64,000 nucleotides of DNA, taken from the NCBI GenBank assembly GCA_022494885.1, contig JAGVSM010002889.1:1-64000 (forward strand). The letters run 5' to 3'. The position numbers and the translations under genes were made by a program. How positions within the stretch are numbered: position 1 is the first letter of the stretch; each line of letters begins with the position of its first letter. Below are positions 43,395 to 54,315 of the stretch, one piece after another. This DNA is from Micrasema longulum. Its lineage: Eukaryota; Arthropoda; Insecta; Trichoptera; Brachycentridae. The notes under the pieces were generated by a model that was not told the DNA's origin, made no database searches, and saw nothing but the letters and a program-made list of their open reading frames with translations.

Positions 43395-43750
43395 TGTTTA
43401 TTTATTTATTCATACAAATGCATAAATATTACAAAAATAATAAAATAACGGATCCCTTACTCTATGAGGCCAACAGCCCTGTGTTAAGTGTACAACATAA
43501 TGGAAAGTGGCAGCATGTATATTTTTAAATAATAGCATAAATAAAATTTAAAATGATTACAAAACCTATTTTTCAATACACATCTGGATAACACATCTTT
43601 AAAATATCTCACAGCAGTCTCCTGCAATGGTCTCCTCCCTTAGACAAAATCCAAACTTTTACACTTCTCTTGAAAATGGCTTTCGTTTTTTAGTAGGTGG
43701 TAAGGTGGGATGTCAAAAAGAATAAATTTCATGGATTCAGTTCAATGAAA
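43395..43750 (-). mobile_element. Jockey-like C-terminal relic
   Basis: The minus strand reads LFDIPPYHLLKNESHFQEKC then KSLDFV, a stop, and GRRPLQETAVRYFKDVL. The T-rich run at 43398-43415 is the polyA complement. 5'-truncated. Confidence 0.6.
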
Positions 43751-43889
43751 TCAATCAAATAATTTTTTTTTTTTAGATAATTGTCTTGCTTGTCTATGGT
43801 TAGTTTGGTTTGCTTTTCGTTTTAATAAATAAATTCAGTTTTGCTCCTCAAAAAACTCAATTTTCACTATTAAAAGGCAATTTTGTGTG

Positions 43890-44395
43890 TCCTCCTTCTA
43901 TCTTATTTCTGGGCACTTCTATTTGAGCTTCAAATTCGGTTTCAAACCTTGGTGTAATCCTTGAAAGAAATTCGTCTTATACATCCCATGCTAGGAAATC
44001 TGTGAATTTGGGAAAGATGGCTTTTCACAAAGTTGCACGCTTGGCCAGAGCTAGCTGGGGATTGTCTTTTGAAACTTCAACGGTCTATTATAAATCCATT
44101 TTCCTAGGCATCGTGTGCTATGCAGCCGGCTGTTGGGCATATCGATATGAGTTGCAATATTTCAAGCGAATTATTTTAAGCGGACAAAGGTAACCTCTCT
44201 TGGCTCTTGCTAGAGCATATAGTACATGCTTGACAGATTAACTCCCGGTTCCAACGGGCTTGTTCCCTTTGGATCTGGAGGTTCAGGAACGATCTGCAAA
44301 TTTCCACCTAAAAAATAAAGCGTTCCACTGTTATTGGTGGCGTCCGTCTACTCCCGACTGAATAAATGTCTCAATCGAATATAAAAAAAGATAAA
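43890..44395 (+). mobile_element. R1-like RT C-terminal region
   Basis: Reads VSNLGVILERNSSYTSHARK, LGKMAFHKVARLARASWGLS, TVYYKSIFLGIVCYAAGCWA and YFKRIILSGQR, an R1-clade thumb region. Continues after the inverted-repeat insertion at 44432. Confidence 0.7.
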
Positions 44396-44431
44396 AATAT
44401 AAAGTTTATATTTGAAGCACTAACTTTGTGG

Positions 44432-44664
44432 TTATTCATTATAATAAAATAAATAAAACAACTTTGTTTTTAACCACTAATTTATATTTTTCACCGACAG
44501 GTAGTATTTACTGAACACGATAGAAATAAAATAAAAAGGAATCAATTCATTAGTTACGTAAACCTTGACAAAGGAGCTTGTTTGCTTTGAAACCGGTCGG
44601 TGAAAAATAAAAATTAGTGGTTAAAAACAAAGTTGTTTTATTCATTTTATTATAAAAAAAAGAC
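44432..44664. mobile_element. Inverted-repeat insertion, possible Penelope-type terminal repeats
   Basis: Left arm 44432-44497 and right arm 44600-44664 are inverted: 'aacaactttgtttttaacca' then 'taa.ttttt.ttttcaccga'. The right inner part reads 'ttgacaaaggagcttgtttg' and 'ctttgaaaccggtcggtg', reminiscent of a degenerate hammerhead core (TGA..GAAA..GGT). It splits the R1-like element. Confidence 0.6.
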
Positions 44665-44667
44665 TTT

Positions 44668-45335
44668 AAATGCTCTTCTTGATGCTTGGCAATCGTGATG
44701 GGAATCTTCCCCTTCAGGAAGGGTTACCTTTCTTTTTTTCCTTCAAACCGTCAGCACTTAAAATCTTCTTGGGTTATCCCCGATCACTGGACTACGCAGT
44801 TTTTATCAGGTCATGGTAAATTTGATCAAAAAATATTTGTTTTCTATATTGTTAACTCCCCTTCATGCTGCTGCGGATATCCTAAAACTCTTCTCGACAC
44901 ATTCTGTGGTCTTGTCCCTTTCCTTCTCTCTATGATTACTGAATGTAGCTTCTCGCTACTATCCGTGGCCCTGTTATAGGTCCTGTTGGACATACAGATC
45001 TGGTGGCTTCCAAAAAGAATTTCAAAACTTTAAAAAAGTTTGGTAATCATTTCGGCGAATTGATCATGTCCAATCAATTTAATCCCAGTTAGTAAAAAAT
45101 TCACTTCCCTCTTTTCTCAATCCTATAATATGCAAATGATGTACTTCTGGGTTACTTTATTTCAGCGAAAAGATGCTAAGGCTACCAGGTTTCAGAAAGC
45201 TCCTTCGGGCAGATTTTCTCGTTTGACAACGAGCAAATTTTCCGTGTATGCGGACACCGCCAAGGAGACTTATGTCCTCAAATGCGGTGTGCGGTATTTG
45301 GTGGGGAAGCTGCTTTTCGTTTTGGTTTTCTAGTA
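44668..45335 (+). mobile_element. R1-like C-terminus with CCHC-type zinc finger
   Basis: Reads FLSGHGKFDQKIFVFYIVNS, PSCCCGYPKTLLDTFCG, the C-x-C-G...T...H/F...C pattern that ends R1-clade ORF2 proteins (here one Cys/His position is altered). Upstream FFPSNRQHLKSSW fits the same protein. The sequence 45100-45335 downstream is open but unassigned. Frame-intact over about 95 codons. Confidence 0.65.
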
Positions 45336-45344
45336 GGATTTTGG

Positions 45345-45541
45345 ATTTGTGAACATAATAACGATGCTACGTCGCCACTGTCGTCGTATTTTTTTCATTA
45401 CGATAGTTGGAGGACCGGCAATCGATACAAGCTGCTTTGTCCCGAAAATACATAATTTCTTATTGCTGAACCGAAAAACAAATTGATAACGTAACTAATT
45501 TCTTCCTAATACCACGGAGCGAAGCCGCGGGTATAATCTAG
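45345..45541 (+). mobile_element. Helitron-like 3' end fragment
   Basis: Ends 'gagcgaagccgcgggtataa' then TCTAG before T; the CTAG is 45538-45541. Reverse complement of 10095-10290, including 'cgattgc.ggtcctccaacta'. No coding content. Confidence 0.6.
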
Positions 45542-45544
45542 TAT

Positions 45545-46492
45545 TGTATAATATTAGTATGTGTGCAAAAGCTTTTCTGCGCATTTGTCGATCTGCAAAG
45601 AGTTGACAGAGAAAAATTATGGAAGGTATTATCGGAGTGAGTGAGCGGAAATCTGACACGAGCTATTGCTTCTCTGCATAAAGACAGCACAGCATGTTTT
45701 AGGGTAAATGGATCATACACATCGTGGTTTGCCATTTATAAAGGAGTCAAACTGGGATGTGTAATGTCACCATGGCTGTTCAACGTACTCGATAACTGTA
45801 TGAAAGAACTAAAAGGCTTAAGAATGGGAGCAAAAATGGCGGATTTAAATGTCAATTGGCAACTTCTTGCTAACAACTAAGAAAATCTGTAGTTCTTAAA
45901 AACATAAGTCTACGATGCATGCGAGGGAAGCGATTTGCCAATGAATGTCGATACATCGACTGTGGTGGTTTTAGAAAGAAATGAAAGACGACTAAATAAT
46001 TTGTGTATCTGGAAAGTATCTGTACTAAAGATGGAATGACTGAGAAAGATATTGAAAGGATGGTAAGTGCCGTGAACAGAGTGAACGGTGCTCTTAAATC
46101 AATATTGGCATATAAATGTTTGTCGCAAGAGACAAAATTAGCAATGGAGTCTTAGTCCTGCCCCTTATGTGTGGGAGCCAAGTATGGACTTGGAAAAACG
46201 GGGATAAAAGTAGGCTAGATGCTGTGGAAATGCGATCTCTCAATGTGCAGTAATGTACAATGGATTCACAAATATTGAGATCCGCACATTATGTATGGAT
46301 GAGATAAGCACTATCGACAAAATCGAGAAAGAAGATCTGCGTTGGTTTGGACATGTAGAGCGAATAGATAGCGAAAGAACGGCTAAAAAATTTTACAGTA
46401 CGAATGTTGATGGACGCAGAAGACATGACATGACCAAATCCTTGAAGATGGACAGCGGCGTGATGGTTTGTTTTTGTTTGTTTGTTAATATG
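45545..46492 (+). mobile_element. RTE-A relic with RT motif remnant
   Basis: Left part: DRLCRELMEG-like start, then GNLTRAIASLHKDSTACFRV and GVKLGCVMSPWLFNVLDNCM (RTE RT motifs around 'QGCxxSPxLFN'). Then a deletion to the 'NVDKSKV' and 'VYLG' region with frameshifts, and finally IDKIEKEDLRWFGHVERID and 'gacggcgtgatggtttg' with (TTTG)n-like tail at 46462-46480. Only this copy retains upstream RT sequence. Confidence 0.8.
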
Positions 46493-47155
46493 GATTTTTG
46501 GATGGAGTTTTGGAATATGGGATAATTGGATGGGGATGTGCAAATAACACACTGATCAAGCAAATAATAATTGCACAAAAAGCTTTAATAAAAATTATCT
46601 TAAGAGTCCCAATCAAAACTAGCCCCCTCGGTATATTTGAAAATCTTAATGTCAAATCTATAAAACAACTTTATGTAAAAGCTTTGTTACTTTACGCACG
46701 TAAACATTATTCTCTACCTTCTGTTACAAATACAAGAGTTACTAGATACTCCACCCTGATGCTGCAAAAACATAAAAAGATAAATACATCCTTCGGTCAA
46801 AGAGGATTGGCCCACTACTCGGTTAAAGTGTACAATCTACTTCCATTATCCATAAGGACAATTAGTAAGTTCTTACAACATAAAATTGCTATTAAGAAAT
46901 GGATAGTGGAGGTGGGTTGCGCACGGATCGATGAGTGGATCAAGCCAAATAGGTAAAATGTGTGTACTGTTTATGAAAATTGTTCTATTGGTCTATATAA
47001 ATTGGTTATGTTTTTTATGGTTATTTTAGTTTTTTATTGTTATTATTATTATGTTAACTTTGTTAAATATCTAATCTTAGGCATGTTTCACATTTTGTAA
47101 AATGTTTCCCTCGGCACGGGACACCCCCCACATTATTCTGTTAAAAAAAAGAATA
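46493..47155 (+). mobile_element. Jockey-E copy (C-terminus, 3' UTR, tail)
   Basis: The open frame of about 150 codons reads VLEYGIIGWGCANNTLIKQI, IAQKALIKIILRVP, TSFGQRGLAHYSVKVYNLLP and AIKKWIVEVGCARI, stop at 46954-46956. The 3' UTR ends 'cctcggcacgggacaccccc' and an A-run at 47142-47150. No internal stop: relatively young. Inserted directly after the RTE-A tail. Confidence 0.85.
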
Positions 47156-47164
47156 CACGCAATG

Positions 47165-48155
47165 TAAACCAGGCGAGAGAAGTGTGCTTGTCAATTTAAT
47201 GGATGGATGCATCGAGAAAATAGGAAACTGGACGGCTGAAAACAGACTAACATTAAACCCATCAAAAACTGAACAACTGTGGGTGGCTTCAGCCAGACGA
47301 CAGAATTTGATCCAGGATACGGCCCTACCCAATGTAGGGAGTACCGCTTTACCCACCGTTAAACTACTGGGAGTTTTACTCAATTCTGACCTTTCTCTTG
47401 ACGCTCAAGTTAGTAGAACGATAAGTTCATACTTCTACCAGCTGAGACAAATTAAATGCATACGCAAAAATTTGCCGGTTGATGCCGCCCGTCAATTAAT
47501 AAATGCGTTTGTAGTGTCTAGAATCGATTATTGTAATGGTATCTATGCAGGTCTACCAATGAACAAAACGACTCGCCTACAATCTGTATTGAATGCCGCA
47601 GCGAGACTTATTTTCGGAATCTCTAAGTTCAGTCATATCACTCCACTACTTCGGGAACTGCACTGGCTACGTTTTCCACAGAGGGTCGAATACAAACTCT
47701 GTTGGCTTATGTATAAATCACTGCACACCTCGGCTCCGGAATATCTAAAGGAACTATGCATTCCAGATGAACTATCTGACAGGCGTCTCACGCTTAGATC
47801 AGCTACGTCTACGGCGAGAGGAAAAGTTATTATACCTCTACGCAAACAGCGCACTAAATTTGGTGAACGCGCATTTGCAGTCGCAGGCCCTATGGCATGG
47901 AATGCTCTCCCAGCAGAGGTGCGAGGCTGTGAAAGTGAAGTTATGTTTCGGAAAAAACTTAAAACCCACTTGTTCTCTAAATCATTTGAATAAATCCGTA
48001 GCATGTGACAACAAAATAAATTGTTTTTATTAAATTACAATTAATTAAAAGCTTCAATTAAATTTATTTAACAATATAATCACTATGTAAAGCGCCCTTG
48101 AGGTATTTTATTACGAAAATGGCGCTATATAAGTTATCCATAATAATAATAAGTA
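47165..48155 (+). mobile_element. CR1/L2-like retrotransposon 3' part, intact frame
   Basis: The 269-codon frame (47184-47993) reads WTAENRLTLNPSKTEQLWVA, VKLLGVLLNSDLSLDAQVSR, INAFVVSRIDYCNGIYAGLP, LQSVLNAAARLIFG, LRELHWLRFPQRVEYKLC and FAVAGPMAWNALPAEVRG, the typical C-terminal half of CR1/L2-group RT proteins. The 3' UTR ends with 'gaggtattttattacgaaaa' and 'ggcgctatataagt', then ATA/TAA repeats. The RT catalytic core is missing (5' truncation), but the frame has no stop. It is the least damaged element in the window. Confidence 0.9.
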
Positions 48156-48159
48156 AAAG

Positions 48160-48474
48160 TATAAATAAATAAAATATAAATGTGGCGCCGGATTTACATA
48201 AAATGTCGACAGTTTAAGAATATTTGTGCCAGACAGACATGATATCACCGGCTTAATTACGATTGGCCAAAATAATAATATATTATTTATTAAGTTCGTT
48301 TATATTTGAATTATCGTTGTTTCAAGTAAACTGGGGACAGGGGTCAATGTATAGTGAGTTGAGCTTATTTTAAGTGATATCGTTGTATCCTTGTTTAATT
48401 ACCATGTTTTTTACTATCTATTTAAAAGTATCATATTATTTCTATTTTACAATCCTTTGGGGTATAAATTACTA
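48160..48474. other. No recognised feature
   Basis: AT-rich spacer between the CR1/L2 element and the RTE-B nest. Nothing recognised. Confidence 0.35.
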
Positions 48475-48871
48475 GTACTTCTTTTTTTCCACATCCGCTT
48501 CTAAGTGGAGCATGTGGACATCACCAGTTGCCTCCGGGAGACCCTATCGCCAGGCAGCGCCCTCGCCTCCTCCCACGTCAATCCAGCGCCCCTTAGTTCC
48601 GCCGAATAGTCGAAAGATCGTCATCGACGGTCTTCCAAGAAGAAGTCGGCAACTCGGGTTTAGGCTCTCCTGAGGCATGCGCAGCACGTGTCCAAGCCAG
48701 TTCCACCGCCGCATCCTCAAGACGCTCGTTATAGGAGGCTGCTGCGTCCGTTCTAGGACTTCAATGTTAGTTATAAAATCTAACCACCTTATACCTAATA
48801 TTCTTCTCAAGCACTTACTCTCAAAACTCAAAAGTTTGGTGTTTTGAGCTTTGAAGATTCGCACACATATA

Positions 48872-49557
48872 TTTATTTTATTTATTGACACTTTATATAC
48901 ATATACAATAAATATACATATAAGGGCGGGCATATTGCCTTAAGGCAATTTCTTCCTACCTACCCAAACCGTTCAGTTTGAGAAATTATAAATACATGGA
49001 CATATTGAATCTTACAATTTTATACAAAAATTAAAGCAAAGATTAACAAAAATAACACTATACTATAAAGAGAGGAGAGGGGATGGGAAGGAAAGAAGAA
49101 GGATAAAGGAACAATTTAATTATTTAGATTGTGACATTTTAATCTTGACTTAAATGTAAATAAAGAAGGGCGTCTCTAACATTAGTGGGTAGATTATTCC
49201 ACAATCGAGCGGCTACTACTGTGAAAGAGGAGGCAAAAAAATTAGAGCAAGACAGGGTATTAAAAGGGTTCTCTCGTTACTAGAACGAAGAGATAGTCCG
49301 TGTTGTGAAAGAGGTTGGATGAGCTCTCTCAGATAAACAGGCGAAGTGGGATTATTTAAAGTATTGTTAAGAAGTGATAGAATGTGAATGTTTCTTCTAT
49401 GCCTGATACTGAGCCAGTGTAGTTGCGTGCGATACTCGGTTATGTGGTCAAATTTGCGAAGATTAAAGATATAACGAATACAAATATTCTGCAATCGTTC
49501 TAACTTATCAAGCAATTCAGAGTTAGCATCTGGATAACATACATCCGCGTAGTCATA
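48872..49557 (-). mobile_element. CR1-like insertion inside RTE-B
   Basis: The minus strand reads DYADVCYPDANSELLDKLER, LQNICIRYIFNLRKFDHITE, LHWLSIRHRRNIHILSLL and YLRELIQPLSQHGLSLRS, then frameshifted VVAARLWNNLPTNVRDA. The 3' UTR has the palindrome ATTGCCTTAAGGCAAT (48934-48949), and the polyA complement is at about 48872-48890. RTE-B flanks rejoin as '...atcgtatat' / 'gtgtgcgaatct', consistent with the YGCES motif seen at 41195. Confidence 0.75.
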
Positions 49558-49757
49558 TACGATCACTGGCATTACACAAGAGTTGAATAATCGGCGTTTT
49601 GTTTTGGCCGAGTATAGACTAGAGTTCCAGACAATACGCATCATGTTAAAAGTTGCTCCAGCAATTCCTAGGCGGGTTGCGAGCTCTTTGTGCATGCTTC
49701 CATCCTCAGTTATGTGAACTCCCAAGTATTTAAAGCTGTCAACTTTCTCAATCCTCA

Positions 49758-50155
49758 AAAAAATGAGAGATGAACTAAAATGGTTATCTGTAAGAAGGAG
49801 ACTTAAATTTAATATGTTGATATTTATACATAAATTTTTTCACGATAAATTACCAAAATATTTTAAGGATAAAGTTGTCTTAAACAAAAATTGTCATGAA
49901 TATGCTACTAGACAAAGGGATAAAATAAGACTACCATTATTGAAAAGAGCTGAGTCGCAAAATTGTTTGATGTTTAAGGGTTTAAAATGTATGATGAGAT
50001 GCCTGAATGTATGAAGAATGAAAAGTGTCTGAAAGAATTTAAAAATAAATGTATAAGTTACTGTAAGGAAATGTAAATATATATAGATGATGTAAATGTA
50101 CATAATAGTTTATATTAGTTTTAATATAAGCTAACTTAAGAAATAAATAAATAAA
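49758..50155 (+). mobile_element. Jockey insertion inside RTE-B
   Basis: Reads MRDELKWLSVRRRLKFNMLI, HKFFHDKLPKYFKDKV, YATRQRDKIRLPLLKRAESQ and, after a shift, YDEMPECMKNEKCLKEFKNK, ending with an AAAT tail at 50140-50156. The same family as the 290-bp piece inside the 59.9 kb palindrome and Jockey-C. Confidence 0.75.
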
Positions 50156-50209
50156 AAAATTCTCTGTCCATTGTTATAGAGATGCTGATCAGGTTCGGGA
50201 CAGGAATTG

Positions 50210-50790
50210 ATTTTATTTTATTTTATTTTATTAGGTAATTCAACAAAGATACATACTAGAAAACATACAATTTGAAAGCATTCGTCGATACAATTTTACA
50301 TGCATCTTCAATTATAGAATTACACAAAATAGATTTATATATTAAGTTATAAAACATATTTTTTTATACAGGATACAATGCAATAAAAAATAAGTTGTAC
50401 GTGTGTACTTATTGAATAAGATTTATTCCTAAGAGATTATTCGCAAAAGCTGAAAGAGTATCATGAAAAATGTCAATTTTATTGTTTCGGCAGTATATAT
50501 TATATTCCCGACACATGCGGGCCATAGGTGTGTGGTATGTAGCATTATTTGAAAACAAAGGCAGGTTAAATATTTCCCGATGTCTGAGTGTTCTCAATCC
50601 CGCATTTATTTGTATTTTATTTAGGAGGTTAGTATCTACTTTGTAGTTTAATATTTTATACAGAAATTTTATATCCAAAAACAACGCGGCGTTTTATCAG
50701 AGAATTAAAATGAAAGAGAGTTAGAAGTTGCTCGTAATTTGAATTTGAACGTGGGTTAGAGATTTGGAACTTATACAAAAGGTACTTTAA
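50210..50790 (-). mobile_element. Jockey-like C-terminal relic
   Basis: The minus strand reads LDIKFLYKILNYKVDTNLLN, AGLRTLRHREIFNLPLFSN, PMARMCREYNIYCR and DIFHDTLSAFANNLL. Upstream, in another frame, EQLLTLFHFNSLIKRR. The (TTTTA)n run at 50211-50232 is the polyA complement. Confidence 0.7.
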
Positions 50791-50814
50791 GAACTTTTTT
50801 GAACAGATTCTATT

Positions 50815-50955
50815 GAAATTTATTTCAACAGAGGGAAAAAGTTTTCGAGAAGGGAATATGGAAGTCTAGGCATTTACAGGGCTTATGACCTGTCATTGGC
50901 TGGTTTAAGTGGCCACTTTACACACTGTTTAACATTCACCATTAAAAAAAAAGAT
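50815..50955 (-). repeat. FB1 foldback repeat, partial arm
   Basis: Starts 'tttatttcaacagagggaaa', has 'agtctaggcatttacagggc' and 'ggtttaagtggccacttt', ends 'gtttaacattcaccatt' followed by an A-run. Confidence 0.8.
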
Positions 50956-51059
50956 TCTATTGAATTTATATGATTCTGATATTGCGGACATAATCTGTGT
51001 CTTTTTGTATTAATATTAAGACCCAGACGAGTTGAGTATAATTATATAAAAAAACAATA

Positions 51060-51115
51060 AAACAATAAAAAAAATAGCACGCGAGTGGAGCCGCGGGTAA
51101 AAGCAAGTATTTTGA
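51060..51115 (+). repeat. Helitron-like terminus remnant
   Basis: Contains 'cgagtggagccgcgggtaaa', matching the 3' end at 45510-45541, but the final CTAG is degraded to 'gcaagta'. Confidence 0.4.
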
Positions 51116-51439
51116 ATAAACAGTTAAATAATAAGGTGCATACGACTTTCGTAACCGCGTGTTTTAATTAGTCGTTGATAACATTACTATTTTTTTTAAA
51201 TGGCGAAGTCGTTATCTTGAAATGGCAAACTGGTATTTGAAATTCGGCATTGAATTTGCACCGTATAAGCAAGCACTGCAGCAGATGTGATGTCACCAGC
51301 TGGAGTTATGTATCGCCATCATGCGCGGTCCGTCCACATTGTATGGAACCATGCGCCCATAAAAGTTCGACCTCTTAACAATCAGTACCTACTTTTTGTA
51401 TGTAATATGGTCAGCTGTAAGTTCACCAATCTTTTAATT

Positions 51440-52245
51440 AAATGTTAACAAAACTAAATATATGAATATAGGAAACAAAAGAATAGAAATTACACCATCA
51501 ATTGTAATAGAAAATGAAAAACTTAATGAAGTCACTGAAATTAAATATTTAGGTGTAATGTTGGATTCAAAACTTACATTTCACCAAAACGCTAAGATGG
51601 TAATAAATAAGATTGCAAAAAAAATATCAATTTTAGGAAGGATCAGAAGATTTATTGATAAGGACTCCTGCAAAACTATTTACAAAGCAATTATTAAACC
51701 ACACGTTAACTACTGTAGTAGCATATTATTTTTATCAAACAAAGAAAACATAGATTAACTAACTGTATTACAAAATAAAGCCTTTAGAATCATTTTGAAA
51801 AAAAACAGATATACGAGGGTAAAGTCGATGGTAAATGAAATGAAATTATTAACATATAAACAAAGAATATTTTACAATACAATGATATTTGTTCATAAAA
51901 TTATAAACTCTAATAAAAAAACAGAATTTTGGAAAAAAATTGATCGGAACCAGCATGAACACAATCACAATACTAGAGAAAAGAACAAAATTAGACTTCC
52001 ATTTAGGAAAAAGGCAAAGTCACAAAATTCAATTTTATTTAAAGCAATTAAAAAGTATTACGAAATGGAAAAAAATATTTATGAAGAAAAAAACATTTCA
52101 AAATTTAAAATAATGGTCAAGACATATGTGATAAACAATTTATAAATTAAATATATTTGCAATGTTATTATTAGAACACACATAACAATATGTATGATAT
52201 GTGTGCCCTATTTTAAGATTTAAATAAAAAAAAAATAAAAAAATA
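51440..52245 (+). mobile_element. Jockey-C, long relic
   Basis: Reads LNVNKTKYMNIGNKRIEIT, VTEIKYLGVMLDSKLTFHQN, IAKKISILGRIRRFIDKDSC, IKPHVNYCSSILFL, one TAA at 51756-51758, then LTVLQNKAFRIILKKN, MKLLTYKQRIFYNTMIFVHK, TEFWKKIDRNQHEHNHNT and KFKIMVKTYVINNL, stop at 52143-52145. The 3' UTR has a CACACAT/ATGTGTG hairpin (52177-52205) and an A-rich tail (52224-52245). Only one stop in 230 codons. Confidence 0.85.
52177..52205 (+). other. Stem-loop in Jockey-C 3' UTR
   Basis: CACACAT and ATGTGTG are perfect complements around 'aacaatatgtatgat', about 25 bases before the polyA run. Confidence 0.6.
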
Positions 52246-52254
52246 ACAACAAGA

Positions 52255-53338
52255 AATATTTTGCCATTGGTGAATGTTGATAAATCGAAAGTGATGGTTT
52301 TTTAAAGGGATGAAAATATAAATAAATGTGACATCAGTGTGAACGGAGATATTCTGAATCAGGTAGAAGAATTTGTGTATCTGGAAGTATGTTTACTAGG
52401 GATGGAAATAAAATACACTATTTATTTAAAAAGGATATATTTATTAATGAAACGACACACAAGAAAGATACAATAATTTGCTAATTATTGGATCTTACTT
52501 TTCCTAGCTAAAGTTTTATAGTTTGGGAGATATGCTAATTTTTATACTTCATTAAGATTTTTCCGAAATTTGACCTTCAAGCATTCAGAACTTTTTTTTC
52601 TCATTATTTTAGTATTATTTTTATTATTTGTTTGAGCAAAAAAGAGTGGTATAACCGTTAACTGTCTTCTGTATGCGGATGATGCCGCGCTTCTTGCTAG
52701 ACGCAAAGGAGACCCGCAATTCTTGCTAACAAAAGTCTACGATGTATGCAAGAATAGCGATTTGCTTATGAATGTTGATAAATCGAAAGTGATGGTTTTT
52801 GAAAGGGATGAAAATATAACTAAATGTGAGATCAGCGTGAACGGAGATATTCTGAATCAGGTAGAAGAATTTGTGTATCTGGGAAGAATGTTTACTAGAG
52901 ATGGAAAGGAGGGTGAGTGCCAGGAACAGGGCGAACGGTGCACTGAAATCTACTTTGGCAAACAAATGTTTATCGCAGGAGGCTAAACTGGCAGTTCACA
53001 ACGGAGTTCTAGTGCCAACTCTAATGTATGGGAGCGAAGTATGGAATTGGAAAATATGATTATGAAAGCAGGTTGAATGCTGTCGAAATGCGATCCCTCA
53101 GGCGAATGTGTGGTAAAACGATGTATGATAGGTGCACAAATGTCGAGATCCGTGAAGTGTGTAAGGCCGAGACATGCATTATTGACAGAATCAAGAAAGG
53201 GGTGCTGCGTTGGTTTGGACGCGTAGAGCGAATGGACAGCGAAAGAACGGCTAAAAGGATCTACGAGGAAGGCCGAGAAAGACATGGCGCGATCAAGTCC
53301 ATCAAATACTTGAAGATGGACACGTCAAAAGTATAAAT
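52255..53338 (+). mobile_element. RTE-A, duplicated and truncated copy
   Basis: A first fragment (52258-52412) repeats the 'NVDKSKVMVF' to 'VYLE' part. After 220 bp of unknown DNA the longer piece starts with TVNCLLYADDAALLARRKGD (the RT catalytic YADD box), FLLTKVYDVCKNSDLLMNVD, VEEFVYLGRMFTRDGK, then frameshifted SQEAKLAVHNGVLVPTLMYG, NAVEMRSLRRMCGKTMYDR and KKGVLRWFGRVERMDSERTA. The GRPRKTWHDQ part is deleted internally. The 3' end is missing. Confidence 0.85.
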
Positions 53339-53399
53339 TATGGCATATTTTATAATTTTTAGTTTACTTTACTGCTTCTCTAATAAGGTATAAATAATG

Positions 53400-53485
53400 T
53401 AATATCAGGGTCTCCTGGAGGCAACTGGTGATGTCCACATGCTCCAATTAGGAGCGGATGTGGAAAAGAAGAAGAAGAGAAGAAA
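53400..53485 (+). mobile_element. RTE-B extreme 3' end
   Basis: 'tctcctggaggcaactggtg', 'atgtccacatgctccaatta' and 'ggagcggatgtggaa' match the reverse complement of 48480-48540. It is a very short 5'-truncated copy. Confidence 0.7.
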
Positions 53486-53534
53486 TATCTAAATTTGTTG
53501 CACCAGAGAGGGAAAACATTTTTGAAGACGAAGT

Positions 53535-54010
53535 ATGACTTATTTTATTGGTTGGTTGGAAGAAATAGCCGTTTGGCAATAAGCCGTGGTGTAGTGGTCA
53601 AGACGCTTGACTCACGCTCGGAAGGTTCCGGGTTCGATTCCCGGTGAGAACACAAAAATCAAAATGAATTTTTCTCAAGCCTGGGTGTTCTGTGATGAAA
53701 TTCACCACTGTAATTGGGCCTACTGGCCTGTAGTGGTGCAAAAATAAATGAAAATGCAAAAAAAAAAAAAGCCCGTAAACAAACACAGACCACAAACATA
53801 CCAGTCTTAATTTCTTTGATAACAAGTTGTCTTCTTTCAAACGATCACTGAATCAAATTCAATTATAAACACCTCTCTCCCGCTTCCACTCCCACAGAGT
53901 CTACTATAAACCATTGACTCTTTCTAATTTTGTTATAATAATTTTCCATGTATAAATGTGTCCATACAAATGCCCATTGGGCGTATATATAAATAAATAA
54001 ATAATGAAAT
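53535..54010 (+). mobile_element. CR1-type 3' UTR copy split by SINE-B
   Basis: Begins 'attttattggttggttggaa' and 'tttggcaataagcc', the same as 56265-56300, then SINE-B, then resumes 'cccgtaaacaaac' and ends with (AAAT)n at 53990-54003. Non-coding. Confidence 0.65.
53586..53768 (+). mobile_element. SINE-B copy with target duplication
   Basis: Head 'gtggtgtagtggtcaagacg' (A box) and 'ggttccgggttcgattcccg' (B box); body 'ctcaagcctgggtgttctgt' and 'ccactgtaattgggcctact'; polyA at 53757-53770. The host reads 'aagcc' on both sides (53581-53585 and 53769-53773), a short target duplication. Confidence 0.85.
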
Positions 54011-54014
54011 GAAA

Positions 54015-54315
54015 AAAAAACACCTGCTATTATTTTGTATCAAAAAATATATGACTTAGCGATTATTTTCGCACTTAGTCAACGCATGGAATCTGATGTC
54101 ATATTTATTTATGACCTTCATAGTCAAAATTTAAAGGATTCTTCAATAGTTTCCTTAATCAAACCGGACTTAATATTCCGTTTAATTCCACTTTGTATTG
54201 GCGACATTAAATACTCGTATATATGTACATTTGGTTTTATTCCACGCGCAGATCTGAACACATAACACTCACATGACTTACTTACAGATGTGAGATTTAC
54301 CTTTAAATGTATAAT
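54015..54315. other. No recognised feature
   Basis: A 76-codon open frame (54035-54265) has no similarity I recognise and no supporting context. Confidence 0.3.

Larger units (their letters stand above)
48475..50210 (-). mobile_element. RTE-B element carrying two nested insertions
   Basis: RTE-B reads on the minus strand from about 50210 to 50156, then 49757-49558 (VDSFKYLGVHITEDGSMHKE, WNSSLYSAKTKRRLFNSCVM), then 48871-48475 (KLLSFESKCLRRILGIRWLD, RTQQPPITSVLRMRRWNWL, GHVLRMPQESLN). The gaps are a plus-strand Jockey (49758-50155) and a minus-strand CR1 (48872-49557). The 3' end 'gatgtccacatgctccactt' is shared with 53400-53485. Confidence 0.75.
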
